Positions 26,643 to 34,461 of a stretch of 64,000 nucleotides of DNA are shown here, one piece after another (the stretch's first letter is position 1; every line of letters begins with the position of its first letter). The stretch comes from Solirubrobacteraceae bacterium (lineage in GTDB: Bacteria; Actinomycetota; Thermoleophilia; Solirubrobacterales; Solirubrobacteraceae), in assembly GCA_030447505.1 (NCBI GenBank), contig JAUJOT010000006.1, positions 62,001 to 126,000 on the forward strand, in the 5' to 3' direction. The notes under the pieces were generated by a model, which worked only from the letters and a program-made list of their open reading frames with translations, did no database searches and was not told the DNA's origin. The position numbers and the translations under genes were made by a program.

Positions 26643-26671
26643 GGTATAAAACCTAAGTCCAACGCTGTCAA
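26643..26671 (-). promoter_or_regulatory. Sigma70-type promoter of the hsp20 gene
   Basis: On the minus strand TTGACA (26671-26666), a 17-bp spacer and TATACC (26648-26643) give a near-consensus vegetative promoter. The -10 lies within an imperfect palindrome AGGTATAAAACCT, which could be an operator. This AT-rich patch stands out in the G+C-rich window. The start codon is 40 bp downstream behind AGGAGG. Confidence 0.75.
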
Positions 26672-26754
26672 GTCTAGACATGCCGGAAGCGTAACTCCAC
26701 GGCACGGTCGTGGAGCCGCTCGCGACGCGCCGCGCGCCGCGCGCCGGCGCGGTC

Positions 26755-27240
26755 CTATCTGCAGCAGCCCCAGCCGGTCTTGGCGAGCACGCGGTCCCAG
26801 CAGTCGCCGAGCTGATCGAGCTCGGCGGGCGTGAAGAGATCGAGGAACATCGCTCGCACACCGGCCAGATGGGTGGCGCGCGCGGCACGAAGCTTCTCGC
26901 GACCGGCGGGCGTCAGCTTGGCAAAGGCGCCGCGGGCATCGTCGCTGCAGGCCACGCGCTCGAGCAGGCCCTCGCGCTGCAGCCGGTCGACGAGCCGCGT
27001 CAGGCCGCTGCGGCTGAGCAGGATCGAGGACGCGAGGTCGCACATGCGCATGCGCTCGTCCTCGGCGTCCGCGAGGTACATCAGCACCTCATAGGAGCTG
27101 AGCTGCAGGCCGTGCGCGGCCTCGAGCTGGGCGTCGAGCGCCTTGGCGAGCGCGGCCTGCGCTCGCAGCATCCCACGCCACGCGCGCAGCTCCTGCGGGC
27201 TGAGCAGGCGCAGCTCGGGGGTGTCGCCGATGGTCGCCAT
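26755..27240 (-). CDS. MarR-family transcriptional regulator
   Basis: 161-residue MarR protein with a winged helix: LQLSSYEVLMYLADAEDERM, DLASSILLSRSGLTRLVDRL (recognition helix) and RVACSDDARGAFAKLTPAGR (wing). Flanking helices form the dimer interface. It has a C-terminal CC pair (GWGCCR) and one Cys in the wing that might sense oxidants or quinones. It is divergent from a dioxygenase relic and an esterase gene. In Bacillus the MarR-type MhqR regulates a ring-cleaving dioxygenase and a carboxylesterase, so a similar role is plausible here (inference). Confidence 0.9.
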   Translation of the reverse strand: MATIGDTPELRLLSPQELRAWRGMLRAQAALAKALDAQLEAAHGLQLSSYEVLMYLADAEDERMRMCDLASSILLSRSGLTRLVDRLQREGLLERVACSDDARGAFAKLTPAGREKLRAARATHLAGVRAMFLDLFTPAELDQLGDCWDRVLAKTGWGCCR

Positions 27241-27330
27241 GCATCGAGGATAGTCGCTGCTGATTGCGCGCACAACGACTTGCGGCCGCTGCGGGCGGAT
27301 CGCCTGTCACGTGTCCTAACGTTGACCGCG

Positions 27331-27396
27331 ATGGCACTCGAGCGACTGCAGCACGTCACGGCGATCAGCTCGGACGCCGCGTGCGTCGCGACATGA
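27331..27396 (+). pseudogene. N-terminal relic of a ring-cleaving (glyoxalase-fold) dioxygenase
   Basis: A 21-codon ORF encodes MALERLQHVTAISSDAACVAT. It matches the first 16 residues of the intact dioxygenase at 62802 (MNLDGIHHITAITGDAARNV) and the common family start MALxxLHHVTAI. All the remaining roughly 295 residues are gone. Its TGA overlaps the ATG of the esterase gene (ATGA), as a full-length dioxygenase's stop would in the usual pair. A large deletion has probably removed the dioxygenase body while keeping the start and coupling junction. Confidence 0.75.
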
Positions 27397-28055
27397 GCCG
27401 CGAGCCGCTCGTCCACGTCGTGCGCGAGGCCGCCGGCCAAGCGGAGGGCGCGCTGATCCTCCTGCACGGACGCGGCGCCGACGAGCACGACCTGACGTCG
27501 GTGCTCGACACGCTCGATCCCGAGCGCCGGCTCGTCGGGCTGACCCCGGGCGCCCCGTTGCCCGGCCCCGGCGGCGCCGGCGGGCGCTGGTGGTACATGG
27601 TGCCGCGCGTCGGCTACCCCGACACGCGCACGTTCCACGCGACGTACGCGCAGCTGACGAGCTTTCTCGACGCCTGGCTCGCCGAGCGCGCCATCCCCTG
27701 GCAGCGCGCGTTGATCGGCGGCTTCTCGATGGGCTGCGTCATGTCCTACGCGACCGGCCTCGGCCCGGGCCGCCCCTCGCCGGCCGGCATCCTCGCGATC
27801 AGCGGCTTCATCCCGGCGGTCGAAGGCTGGCAGGCCGAGCTCGCCAGACGCGCCGCCCTGCCCGTCTTCGTCGCGCACGGCTCGCGCGACCCCGTCATCT
27901 CGGTCGACTTCGCGCGCGACGCGCGCCGGCGACTGGAGGCCGCCGACCTCGCCGTCGAGTACCACGAGCACGAGGGCGAACATCATCTCGATCCGCGGAC
28001 GCTGCCGCTGATGACCGAGTGGGTCGGCGCGCGGCGGGCATCGTTCACGGCCTGA
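27393..28055 (+). CDS. Phospholipase/carboxylesterase family hydrolase
   Basis: 220-residue alpha/beta hydrolase of the carboxylesterase/thioesterase group (MhqD-like). The oxyanion region is LILLHGRGADEHDL. The nucleophile is Ser112 in GGFSMGCVMS, the acid Asp lies in AHGSRDPVISV, and the catalytic His in HEGEHHLDP. It starts at ATG 27393 overlapping the stop of the dioxygenase relic. In intact arrangements the dioxygenase and this esterase act in detoxification of hydroquinone or catechol-like compounds; here only the esterase remains. Confidence 0.9.
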   Translation: MSREPLVHVVREAAGQAEGALILLHGRGADEHDLTSVLDTLDPERRLVGLTPGAPLPGPGGAGGRWWYMVPRVGYPDTRTFHATYAQLTSFLDAWLAERAIPWQRALIGGFSMGCVMSYATGLGPGRPSPAGILAISGFIPAVEGWQAELARRAALPVFVAHGSRDPVISVDFARDARRRLEAADLAVEYHEHEGEHHLDPRTLPLMTEWVGARRASFTA

Positions 28056-28184
28056 ACGGCCGCCTGCACCGGTGGCGAACGGTGTTCACCACGACGTCAC
28101 GCCCAGAAGGCAGGTGTTCGACAACGCGGCAATCGGATGGAGGGGAAGCGTCGCCCGCCCGGTGCGGCTGACGAGAGGTCCGAG

Positions 28185-28607
28185 ATGATCGAAGTCGCAG
28201 CCGTCGGCGCGCTCCTGGCGCCCGCGCTCCCATACCTCCTGAGATCCGCAGAGCATGCCGCGTCGCAGGCCGCGACCGCGATCGGCGACAAGACCTGGGA
28301 GTACGCCCAGCGCGTCTGGGACAAGCTCTCCGGGCGCCTGAGCGAGCGTCCGGGCGCCCTCGAGGCCGCCGCGGACGTCGCCGCCGATCCCGCTGACGAG
28401 GAGGCCAGGGATGTGCTCACCTATCAGCTGCGCAAGCTGCTCGAGCGCGACGCGGAGCTCGTCGCCGAGATCGAGGCGCTGATGGCCGAGGCCGCGCAGC
28501 ACGTCGAGATCGCCGTCGCCGGCGATCGCAACGTGACGATGAACGACGCCGTCGTCAGGGACACCACGATCGTCACCGGGGACGGCAACACCCTCAGCGG
28601 CCGCTGA
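28185..28607 (+). CDS. Small helical protein with C-terminal GDxN motif (conflict-system component)
   Basis: 140-residue protein. The N-terminal hydrophobic segment is AVGALLAPALPYLL. A helical domain (about 20-105) reads GDKTWEYAQRVWDKLSGRL then EEARDVLTYQLRKLLERDAEL. The last 30 residues, VEIAVAGDRNVTMNDA and TIVTGDGNTLSG, form a two-strand beta motif with paired GDRN/GDGN turns. Such modules are common next to STAND-type NTPases in cyanobacteria and actinobacteria. The next gene begins with the same motif 7 bp later, suggesting that the two products pair through it. ATG 28185 was chosen because it opens the conserved helical region. The exact function is unknown. Confidence 0.7.
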   Translation: MIEVAAVGALLAPALPYLLRSAEHAASQAATAIGDKTWEYAQRVWDKLSGRLSERPGALEAAADVAADPADEEARDVLTYQLRKLLERDAELVAEIEALMAEAAQHVEIAVAGDRNVTMNDAVVRDTTIVTGDGNTLSGR

Positions 28608-28614
28608 CCCGGCG

Positions 28615-29475
28615 ATGGCCACCCGGACCGCGATCGTCGAGGGCGACCGCAACGTCCTGATCACGGCGCCGACGAACAACGCGCTGATCGTCACGGGAGA
28701 TCGCAACACCGTCGAGATGACGCTCGAGGGCGCAGGCGCCGCGCTCGCCTTCGCCTTCCGCTGGAACCGGCCGAAGCCGCGCAAGCGCGGCGACCGCCCG
28801 GCCCCGCCGGCGCGCTTCGAGCGCCATGTCGACCGCGAGGCCGAGGTGCTCGCGCTCGCGCCCGGCGACGATCCGCCGCGCGTCGTCAACCTCTACGGCG
28901 CGGCCGGCATCGGCAAGACCCACGTGCTCGTCGAGGCGCTCACCGCCGCGAGTGCGAGATGCGCGACGGCACCGTCTACCTCGACGGCCGCGCCCGCGAC
29001 GCCGAGGATCTGCTGCACGCCGTGTTCGACGCGCTGTTCGAGACGCGCGTCCCGCTGCGCGACCTGCAGATCGAGCGCCACCTGAAGGATCGCCGCGCGC
29101 TGCTGGCGCTGGAGAACGTCGAGCTGCCGCCCGATGGCGCGCAGCGCCTCGCGCTCGGGGCGCCCGAGGGGCGCCTGTTCGTCACCTCGCGCGAGCGCGT
29201 GCTCTTCGACGGCGTGCCGCTGAAGATCGACGGTCTCGCCACCGAGCATGCCGTCGCGATCGCCGAGCAGGAGCTCGGTCGCCCGCTGACGGGGCGCGAG
29301 CGCGCGGCCGCGGAGTCGGTCGCCGAGGGGCTGCGCGGACACCCGCTGCAGCTGCGCCAGACGTTCGGCCGTGCGCGGGACGCGGGTCTGAGCATCGAGC
29401 AGCTCGCGCCCCGCGCAGCGAGCGCGTACGACCGCGCGCAGCAGCTCTCGGCGCACGAGCGCGACGTCGCGCACG
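28615..29475 (+). pseudogene. Frameshifted STAND/NB-ARC-like ATPase
   Basis: The product begins with a GDRN motif pair (IVEGDRNVLI, IVTGDRNTVEM), then a linker and a P-loop NTPase: FERHVDREAEVLAL, VVNLYGAAGIGKTHVLVEAL (Walker A). Near 28957 the frame shifts by one base into DGTVYLDGRARDAEDLLHAV, KDRRALLALENVEL (Walker B-like), LFVTSRERVL (RNBS-B/sensor-like) and LRGHPLQLRQTFGRARDAGL (GxP motif). Coding similarity stops at about LSAHERDV (29465), where winged-helix and repeat regions would be expected. So it carries one internal frameshift and a missing C-terminal half. It may have been a defence or programmed-death switch. Confidence 0.7.
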
Positions 29476-29479
29476 CTCG

Positions 29480-30812
29480 CGGATCGCCGCGGTGCTCGTC
29501 ATCGGCGCCGGGGTGGCGGGAGCGGGCATCCTCGGCGATGGCACACCTCGTCCTGACGATCCCGCGAAGCAGGCGCACGTCGTGGTCGCGGTCACCGGCC
29601 CGGGGACGGTTGCGACGACAGACGGAGCGATCGCGTGCGAGCCCGCCTGCGAGGCCTCGTTCGAGCGCGGCACGAGCGTCGTGCTGGAGGCAGACCCGGA
29701 GGAGCGGGCCGAGTTCCGCGGCTGGAGCGGATCGTGCACGGGGCTGGGTCGCTGCCGGCTGACCGTGGACGAGGACAGGAAGGTCAGCGCGACCTTCGCC
29801 GCGCTGCCGGATCCGGTGCTGCTCAACGTGAACGTGTCGGGCAGGGGCAGCGTCGTCAGCAAGCCCGCCGGGATCGACTGTCCCGGTGAATGCAGCGCGA
29901 GCTTCGCCCGCGGCCGCACGGTGCAGCTCTACGCCACCGCCGGCACGGGCTCGAGCCTCGCCGGCTGGTCGGGCGGCGGATGCTCGCAGACCACGAAGCG
30001 CCGCTGCGACGTGACCATGAACGGCCGGCAGTCTGTCACCGCGCGCTTCAGGCCAGACGCGGCCGGGCCCGGCGACGCCGCCACGCTCAGGATCACGCCG
30101 TCCGGCGATGGATCGGGGACCGTGACCGGCCCGCGCGGGTTCGGCCTCGACTGCCCGCCGGACTGCAGCGCGACGTTCAGGCGCGGTGCGACCGTGGAGC
30201 TTGCCGCGACCGGGACGAGGGGTCGCGGCTGACGAGATAGGGCGGCGCCTGCGACGGCGCGCCCGCGACCTGCGCGGTACGCCTCGACGGCGACCGGACC
30301 GTGCAACCGGAGTTCGTGCGCGACGATGCGGGCATCGAGTTGTCCGTGGCGATCGGCAACCCCGGGCACGGCGTCGTGACGAGCAGCCCGGCCGGCATAC
30401 GCTGCCGGGACGCGTGCGCCGCGGTGTTCGAACGCGGGCGCGAGGTCACGCTGGTCGCGCACCCCGACGACGGCTGGCGTTTTGCGGGCTGGGGTGGTGC
30501 ATGCGCAGGAACGCGGTCGTGCCTCGTGACGCTCGACGAGCCGATGCGCGTGACCGCAGACTTCCGACAGCAGATGCACACGTTGACCACGATCGTCGAG
30601 GGCGACGGCACGATCCTCGCGAACGGGCGGGACTGCTCGGGCGGCTGCGACTTCACGGCGGGCCTGACCGTGACGCTGGAGGCGAGGGCCGGGTCCGGCA
30701 GCTACCACGGAGGGGGAGGACCGGCTGCGACTCGACGGGCCCCGGGCAGTGCACGGTGAGGATGGACGGCGACCGCAAGGTCTCCGCTCTGTTCTACAAG
30801 TTCCCGAGCTGA
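29480..30812 (+). pseudogene. Decayed membrane-anchored protein with Trp/Cys InlB-type repeats
   Basis: From about 29480 one helix (SRIAAVLVIGAGVAGAGILG) is followed by four or five extracellular repeats of about 75 residues. Each has a GxGxV turn, a CxxxC pair, RGxxVxLxA, a WxGxC motif and a CxVxMxxxxxVxAxF end (for example EFRGWSGSCTGLGRCRLTV), like divergent InlB B-repeats. The reading breaks near 30220 by one base. In the restored frame the Trp of the next WGGAC is a TAG stop (30238-30240). A third break lies near 30715, before the final repeat ending KVSALFYKFPS. Three lesions indicate a true pseudogene. Its junction with the ATPase fragment looks like a deletion fusion. Confidence 0.75.
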
Positions 30813-30815
30813 TGC

Positions 30816-31553
30816 CTACACCACGCTCGCCAGCAGCGCCACGAGCGCCGTGAGCACCAGCAGCGCTATGACCGCACGCTCGTAGCGCTCGCCGCGCAGC
30901 CAGGCGAACGCGCGGCGGCCGAGCAACTGGCCCGCCAGCCCCGCCGCCAGCAGCGCCCACGCGCCGGCGGGAATGTCGAACGTGCCGCTGACGAGCAGGG
31001 CCGGCAGGCCGAGCAGCGCCTGCACGATGAAGATCGCCGCCAGCGTGTCGCGCATCGGCGCCGGCGCGCTGCGTGCGAGCAGGTAGAACACAAGCGGCGG
31101 GCCGCTCAGCGAGGCCGACGTGGAGAGCGCGCCGCTCGCCACGCCCGCGGCCGGCGCGTGCCAGACGCGCGGCCGTGCCGCCACCTCGACCGCCAGGCGA
31201 CGCGCGCGCGAGCGCACGCGCAGCGCCAGCGCGGCCAGCACGGCGAGCGCCACGAGCGCCGACAGCAGCTGCTCGGACAGCTCGCGCAACGCAAGCGCGC
31301 CCGCGGCCAGCCCGGGCAGCGACCAGCCGACGAGCAGCGCCGCGTCGCGCGCGAGCACCGCTGGCCGGCGCCGCTCGGTCGCGAGCGTCAGCGCGTTGAG
31401 CATCAGCCCGAGCAGAACGCCCGCCGTCACCGCCTGCTGCGGCCCGAGCAGCGCGAACAGGATCGGCGCCGCGACCAGCGCGAACCCGAAGCCGGTCGCC
31501 GATTGCAGCGCCGCGCCGACGAAGACCGCGAGCGCCGCGAGTGCGACCATCAC
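30816..31553 (-). CDS. TauE/SafE family sulfite/anion exporter
   Basis: 245-residue membrane protein with about eight hydrophobic helices. The family signature FVGAALQSATGFGFALVAAPIL opens the first repeat, and GVASGALSTSASLSGPPLVFYLLA opens the second. Members export sulfite, sulfoacetate or other small organic anions. It is the last gene of the leftward chain that begins at the XRE-cupin regulator, 18 bp after the 108-residue gene. It might export a product or waste anion of the pathway, but the substrate is not readable. Confidence 0.88.
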   Translation of the reverse strand: MMVALAALAVFVGAALQSATGFGFALVAAPILFALLGPQQAVTAGVLLGLMLNALTLATERRRPAVLARDAALLVGWSLPGLAAGALALRELSEQLLSALVALAVLAALALRVRSRARRLAVEVAARPRVWHAPAAGVASGALSTSASLSGPPLVFYLLARSAPAPMRDTLAAIFIVQALLGLPALLVSGTFDIPAGAWALLAAGLAGQLLGRRAFAWLRGERYERAVIALLVLTALVALLASVV

Positions 31554-31571
31554 GGCGCCTGAGGCCGGGCG

Positions 31572-31898
31572 TCAGGCCGCCGGCGGCTGCTCCGGCGGAT
31601 CGGCGGATGCCGATCGCGTGGCGCCTGCGGGGGGACGCCAGGGCTCGCCCGGCTTGCGCGCCGGCGGCTGCCACCCCTTGGCGGTCATGCCGAGCGCGCT
31701 CATAGCCCGCTCTTTGGCGGTCCAAGGGATGCGGCGGTACAGCGGCACGAACAGCAGCCGCCAGAACCGGTCGCCCTTCGGCCGGTAGGGCTCGACCGTT
31801 CCCGGCTGATCGCGACCCAGCTCGCTGAGCACCTCGCGGCGCAGGGCGCCCTCGGCGCGCTCGCGCAGGTTGCGCTTGGCATCGGACAACGAGCTCAC
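31572..31898 (-). CDS. Small hypothetical protein of the nitrogen-pathway operon
   Basis: 108-residue soluble protein. SSLSDAKRNLRERAEGALRR is an amphipathic helix. The middle, RPKGDRFWRLLFVPLYRRIPW, is basic and aromatic, and the tail is Pro-rich (RKPGEPWRPPAGA). Its GTG start overlaps the stop of the flavoprotein gene (GTGA), so it is made together with that enzyme. I recognise no family. A membrane-surface or accessory role would fit the basic aromatic patch, but that is a guess. Confidence 0.65.
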   Translation of the reverse strand: MSSLSDAKRNLRERAEGALRREVLSELGRDQPGTVEPYRPKGDRFWRLLFVPLYRRIPWTAKERAMSALGMTAKGWQPPARKPGEPWRPPAGATRSASADPPEQPPAA

Positions 31899-33250
31899 GT
31901 CACGACCGCCAGCTTGTTCTCCCGCTGCGCGGCCAGCGCGTTCTGCGCGGCGATCTGGATCGGCTCGAAGAGCGCGCCGATCGGCGGCGAGTAGATGTTC
32001 TCCATGTACGCGAGGTCGTACAGCGTCGCGCCCCGCTTGGCCGCGAAGGCGAGGAAGTCACAGCGCTCCTTGACGCCCTCGCCGCCGTGGATGACCCCGC
32101 CGATGAGCCGCAGCGTGTCCGGCTCGGCGAGCAGCTTGACGTACGTCTTCTCGGCACCGGGGTAGTAGCGCGCCTTCGTGATGCCGACGCCCTTGGCCAG
32201 CACGTAGGGGATCCCGAGCGTCTTCGCGAGGTTCTCGCCCATCGAGAACCCGCCGATCGTGTAGTCGCCGCCGACCATCCCCCACGGCACCCAGACCGGG
32301 TCGTAGGCGAGCTCGCCGCCGGTGATGTTGACCGCGGCGACGCGTCCCTGGGCGTAGCCATGGGCGCCCGTGAGTCCGGTGATCGGGATCATGTTCAGCC
32401 CGTGCGGGATCTCGACGACGTCGCCTGCCGCCCAGACGCCCGGCGCCGACGTGCGCATGTGGTCGTCCACCACGACCGCGCCGGTCGTGCCGAGCTTCAG
32501 GCCCGCCGCCTCTGCGAGCTTCGTGTTGGGGATCTTGTGCAGCCCGGTCACGACGGCGTCGCACTCGAAGACGCCGTCGGTCGTCGTCACCGCCGCGACG
32601 TGGCCGTCGGCATTGCCGTCGAAGGACTCGGTCTTCGTGCCGAGGTGCAGCGTCACGCCGCGCGCCTCGAGCGAGTCGTGCACGGGCTTGGCGACGTCCG
32701 GGTCGAGGATCTCGTGCAGCACCCACGGCCCTTCGTCGACGAGGTCGACGTGCAGCCCGCGGCGGGCGAGCCCGCCGGCCATCTCGACCCCGACCGGCCC
32801 GGCCCCGACGACGACGATCCGCTTCATGGAGTCCAGCTGCTCGTCGAACTCCATCGACTTGCGGATGTCCTTGACGTAGTGCAGGCCGTCGAGGTTGGCG
32901 CCCGGCACGTCGGGCTGCTCCCAGACGAAGCCGGTGCAGAGGACGAGCTGGTCAAAGCCCTCGGGCTGGTTCTTCGCGGTGATCGTGCGCCGGTCGAGGT
33001 CGATATCGGTGACGACCGTCTCCATCCGCATGTCGAGGCCCTCCTCCTCGTAGCGCTCGACGGTGGACAGGAAGAGGTCCTCGAACTTCGGGATCTCGCG
33101 GCCGTGCACGAACGGGATCCCGCAGGGCGAGTAGGCGATGTCCGAGAACTCCGTGAAGACGCTCACCTTGAGCGCCGGGTTCAGGCGTTTCGTGATGGTG
33201 GCGGCTGCCGTTCCCGCGCCGCCACCGCCGATGACGATCACGCGCTCCAT
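31895..33250 (-). CDS. FAD/NAD-dependent oxidoreductase (NADH oxidase / CoA-disulfide reductase family)
   Basis: 451-residue two-dinucleotide-binding flavoprotein. The FAD site is VIVIGGGGAGTAAATI; the NAD site is RIVVVGAGPVGVEMAGGLAR; the second FAD contact is GVWAAGDVVEIP. Redox-active Cys43 in AYSPCGIPF is the single Cys typical of NADH oxidase, NADH peroxidase and CoA-disulfide reductase. A C-terminal dimerisation domain follows. The gene overlaps the PLP decarboxylase by 13 bp and the next small gene by GTGA. In classical Nit1C clusters the flavoprotein (NitH) is a monooxygenase-type enzyme, so this is a different family in a comparable place. Confidence 0.9.
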   Translation of the reverse strand: MERVIVIGGGGAGTAAATITKRLNPALKVSVFTEFSDIAYSPCGIPFVHGREIPKFEDLFLSTVERYEEEGLDMRMETVVTDIDLDRRTITAKNQPEGFDQLVLCTGFVWEQPDVPGANLDGLHYVKDIRKSMEFDEQLDSMKRIVVVGAGPVGVEMAGGLARRGLHVDLVDEGPWVLHEILDPDVAKPVHDSLEARGVTLHLGTKTESFDGNADGHVAAVTTTDGVFECDAVVTGLHKIPNTKLAEAAGLKLGTTGAVVVDDHMRTSAPGVWAAGDVVEIPHGLNMIPITGLTGAHGYAQGRVAAVNITGGELAYDPVWVPWGMVGGDYTIGGFSMGENLAKTLGIPYVLAKGVGITKARYYPGAEKTYVKLLAEPDTLRLIGGVIHGGEGVKERCDFLAFAAKRGATLYDLAYMENIYSPPIGALFEPIQIAAQNALAAQRENKLAVVT

Positions 33251-34461
33251 GATGGTTCCTCTCGGTCCGAGATGATCAGGTCTGAAAGCTCCTCGCGCCG
33301 GCGGTGCAGGCGCCATGTCCCGCCCTCGCGGGCCACGACGGCTGGCCGCAGGTCGCCGAACTGCGTCGACTGGACCTGCTGGTAGGCGCCCACCTCGCGC
33401 GCCATCAGCACGTCGCCCGGCGCCAGCTCGCCGAGCTCGGCGGCGGGGGCGACGACGTCGATGTTCAGGCACAGCGGGCCGGCGACGAGCGTCGGCGCCG
33501 ACCCCGTCCCGCCCATCCGCGGCGCCAGCGCCTCGAGCCGCGGCCACGCCCACAGGGCCCCGGGCAGCAGGTCGGTGCCGGCGTCGACGACCGCGCAGGT
33601 CGTGCCGTCGGCGAGCGTCTTGACGGCGACGACGCTGCACGCGAGGTCGACCGCGTCGGCGACGAGCGCGCGCCCGGGCTCGAGCATCAGTCGCCCGCTG
33701 AACGCCTCGCGGTGCAGGACGTCGGCGACCGCCGCGCCATGGCCCGCGACGGCGGGAGCGGCCGGGAAGCCGCCGCCGAGGTCGATCGTCGCGACGCCGA
33801 TCTCGGCCGCCAGCCGCGCCAGGGTCGTCGCCGCCTGCGCGTGCACGGTCGGCGCCTTGGCCCACCCGACGCGGACGTTCGCCGCGAGCGTCCCCGCGTG
33901 CTCCCCGCCCAGCGCGGCGGTGCAGTCCGTCGAGACGAGGTGCAGCGACAGCACCTCGAGCGTGAGGCCGAGGTCGCGCGCGCGGCGGGCCGCGCCGACG
34001 ACGTCAGCGGGTGCGATCCCGAACCGGCTCGGGTGTCCCTCGGGCCCGGGCAGCCCGACGCGCAGCCCGGCGCGGGTCACGCCGGCCACCGTCAGCCGCT
34101 CCAGCTCCGCGACGCTGTCGGCGATCACGAGCGCGCGATCGGCGGCGCAGCGCTCGAGCAGCGCGTCCGGCTTCGCCGGGCCGTTGACCGTGATGCGCGC
34201 GCCGTCGACGCCGACGACGTCTCGTGCCAGCGCGTATTCGGCGGCACAGACGACCTCCGCCCCCGCATCGTCGTCGGCGAAGGCCCGCAGGAACGCCGTC
34301 GTACGGTTGGTCTTGTAGGAGTAGGCGACCTCGACCCCGTCCCCGCCCGCCCAGGCCGCCGACCATGCCGCGCGAAAGGCGGCCAGCCGGTCGCGCGCGC
34401 GGTCGACGTCGGCCAGCCAGAGCGGCGAGCCGTGCTCGGCGAGCAGCTCGGCGACGCTCAT
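33238..34461 (-). CDS. Fold-type III PLP decarboxylase, LysA-like
   Basis: 407-residue protein of the diaminopimelate/ornithine decarboxylase family. The PLP lysine is in VAYSYKTNRTTAF. Other conserved parts are IDLGGGFPAAP (Gly-rich phosphate loop), LEPGRALVADA (EPGR) and GPLCLNIDVVA, which matches the GPLCxSxD active-site Cys-Asp motif with Asn in place of the usual Ser/Glu. The barrel and C-terminal beta domain are full length. It is unlikely to be the housekeeping lysine gene, given its location in an 11-gene overlapping chain between an aminotransferase-like gene (ATGA) and a flavoprotein (13-bp overlap). The substrate is probably an unusual amino acid. Confidence 0.85.
   Translation of the reverse strand: MSVAELLAEHGSPLWLADVDRARDRLAAFRAAWSAAWAGGDGVEVAYSYKTNRTTAFLRAFADDDAGAEVVCAAEYALARDVVGVDGARITVNGPAKPDALLERCAADRALVIADSVAELERLTVAGVTRAGLRVGLPGPEGHPSRFGIAPADVVGAARRARDLGLTLEVLSLHLVSTDCTAALGGEHAGTLAANVRVGWAKAPTVHAQAATTLARLAAEIGVATIDLGGGFPAAPAVAGHGAAVADVLHREAFSGRLMLEPGRALVADAVDLACSVVAVKTLADGTTCAVVDAGTDLLPGALWAWPRLEALAPRMGGTGSAPTLVAGPLCLNIDVVAPAAELGELAPGDVLMAREVGAYQQVQSTQFGDLRPAVVAREGGTWRLHRRREELSDLIISDREEPSWSA

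Noticed and set aside
28826-30232. A single 468-residue protein covering the repeat region
   Set aside because: Its first 200 codons are a shadow of the ATPase frame. Only the part from about 29480 is real, and it is interrupted by lesions.
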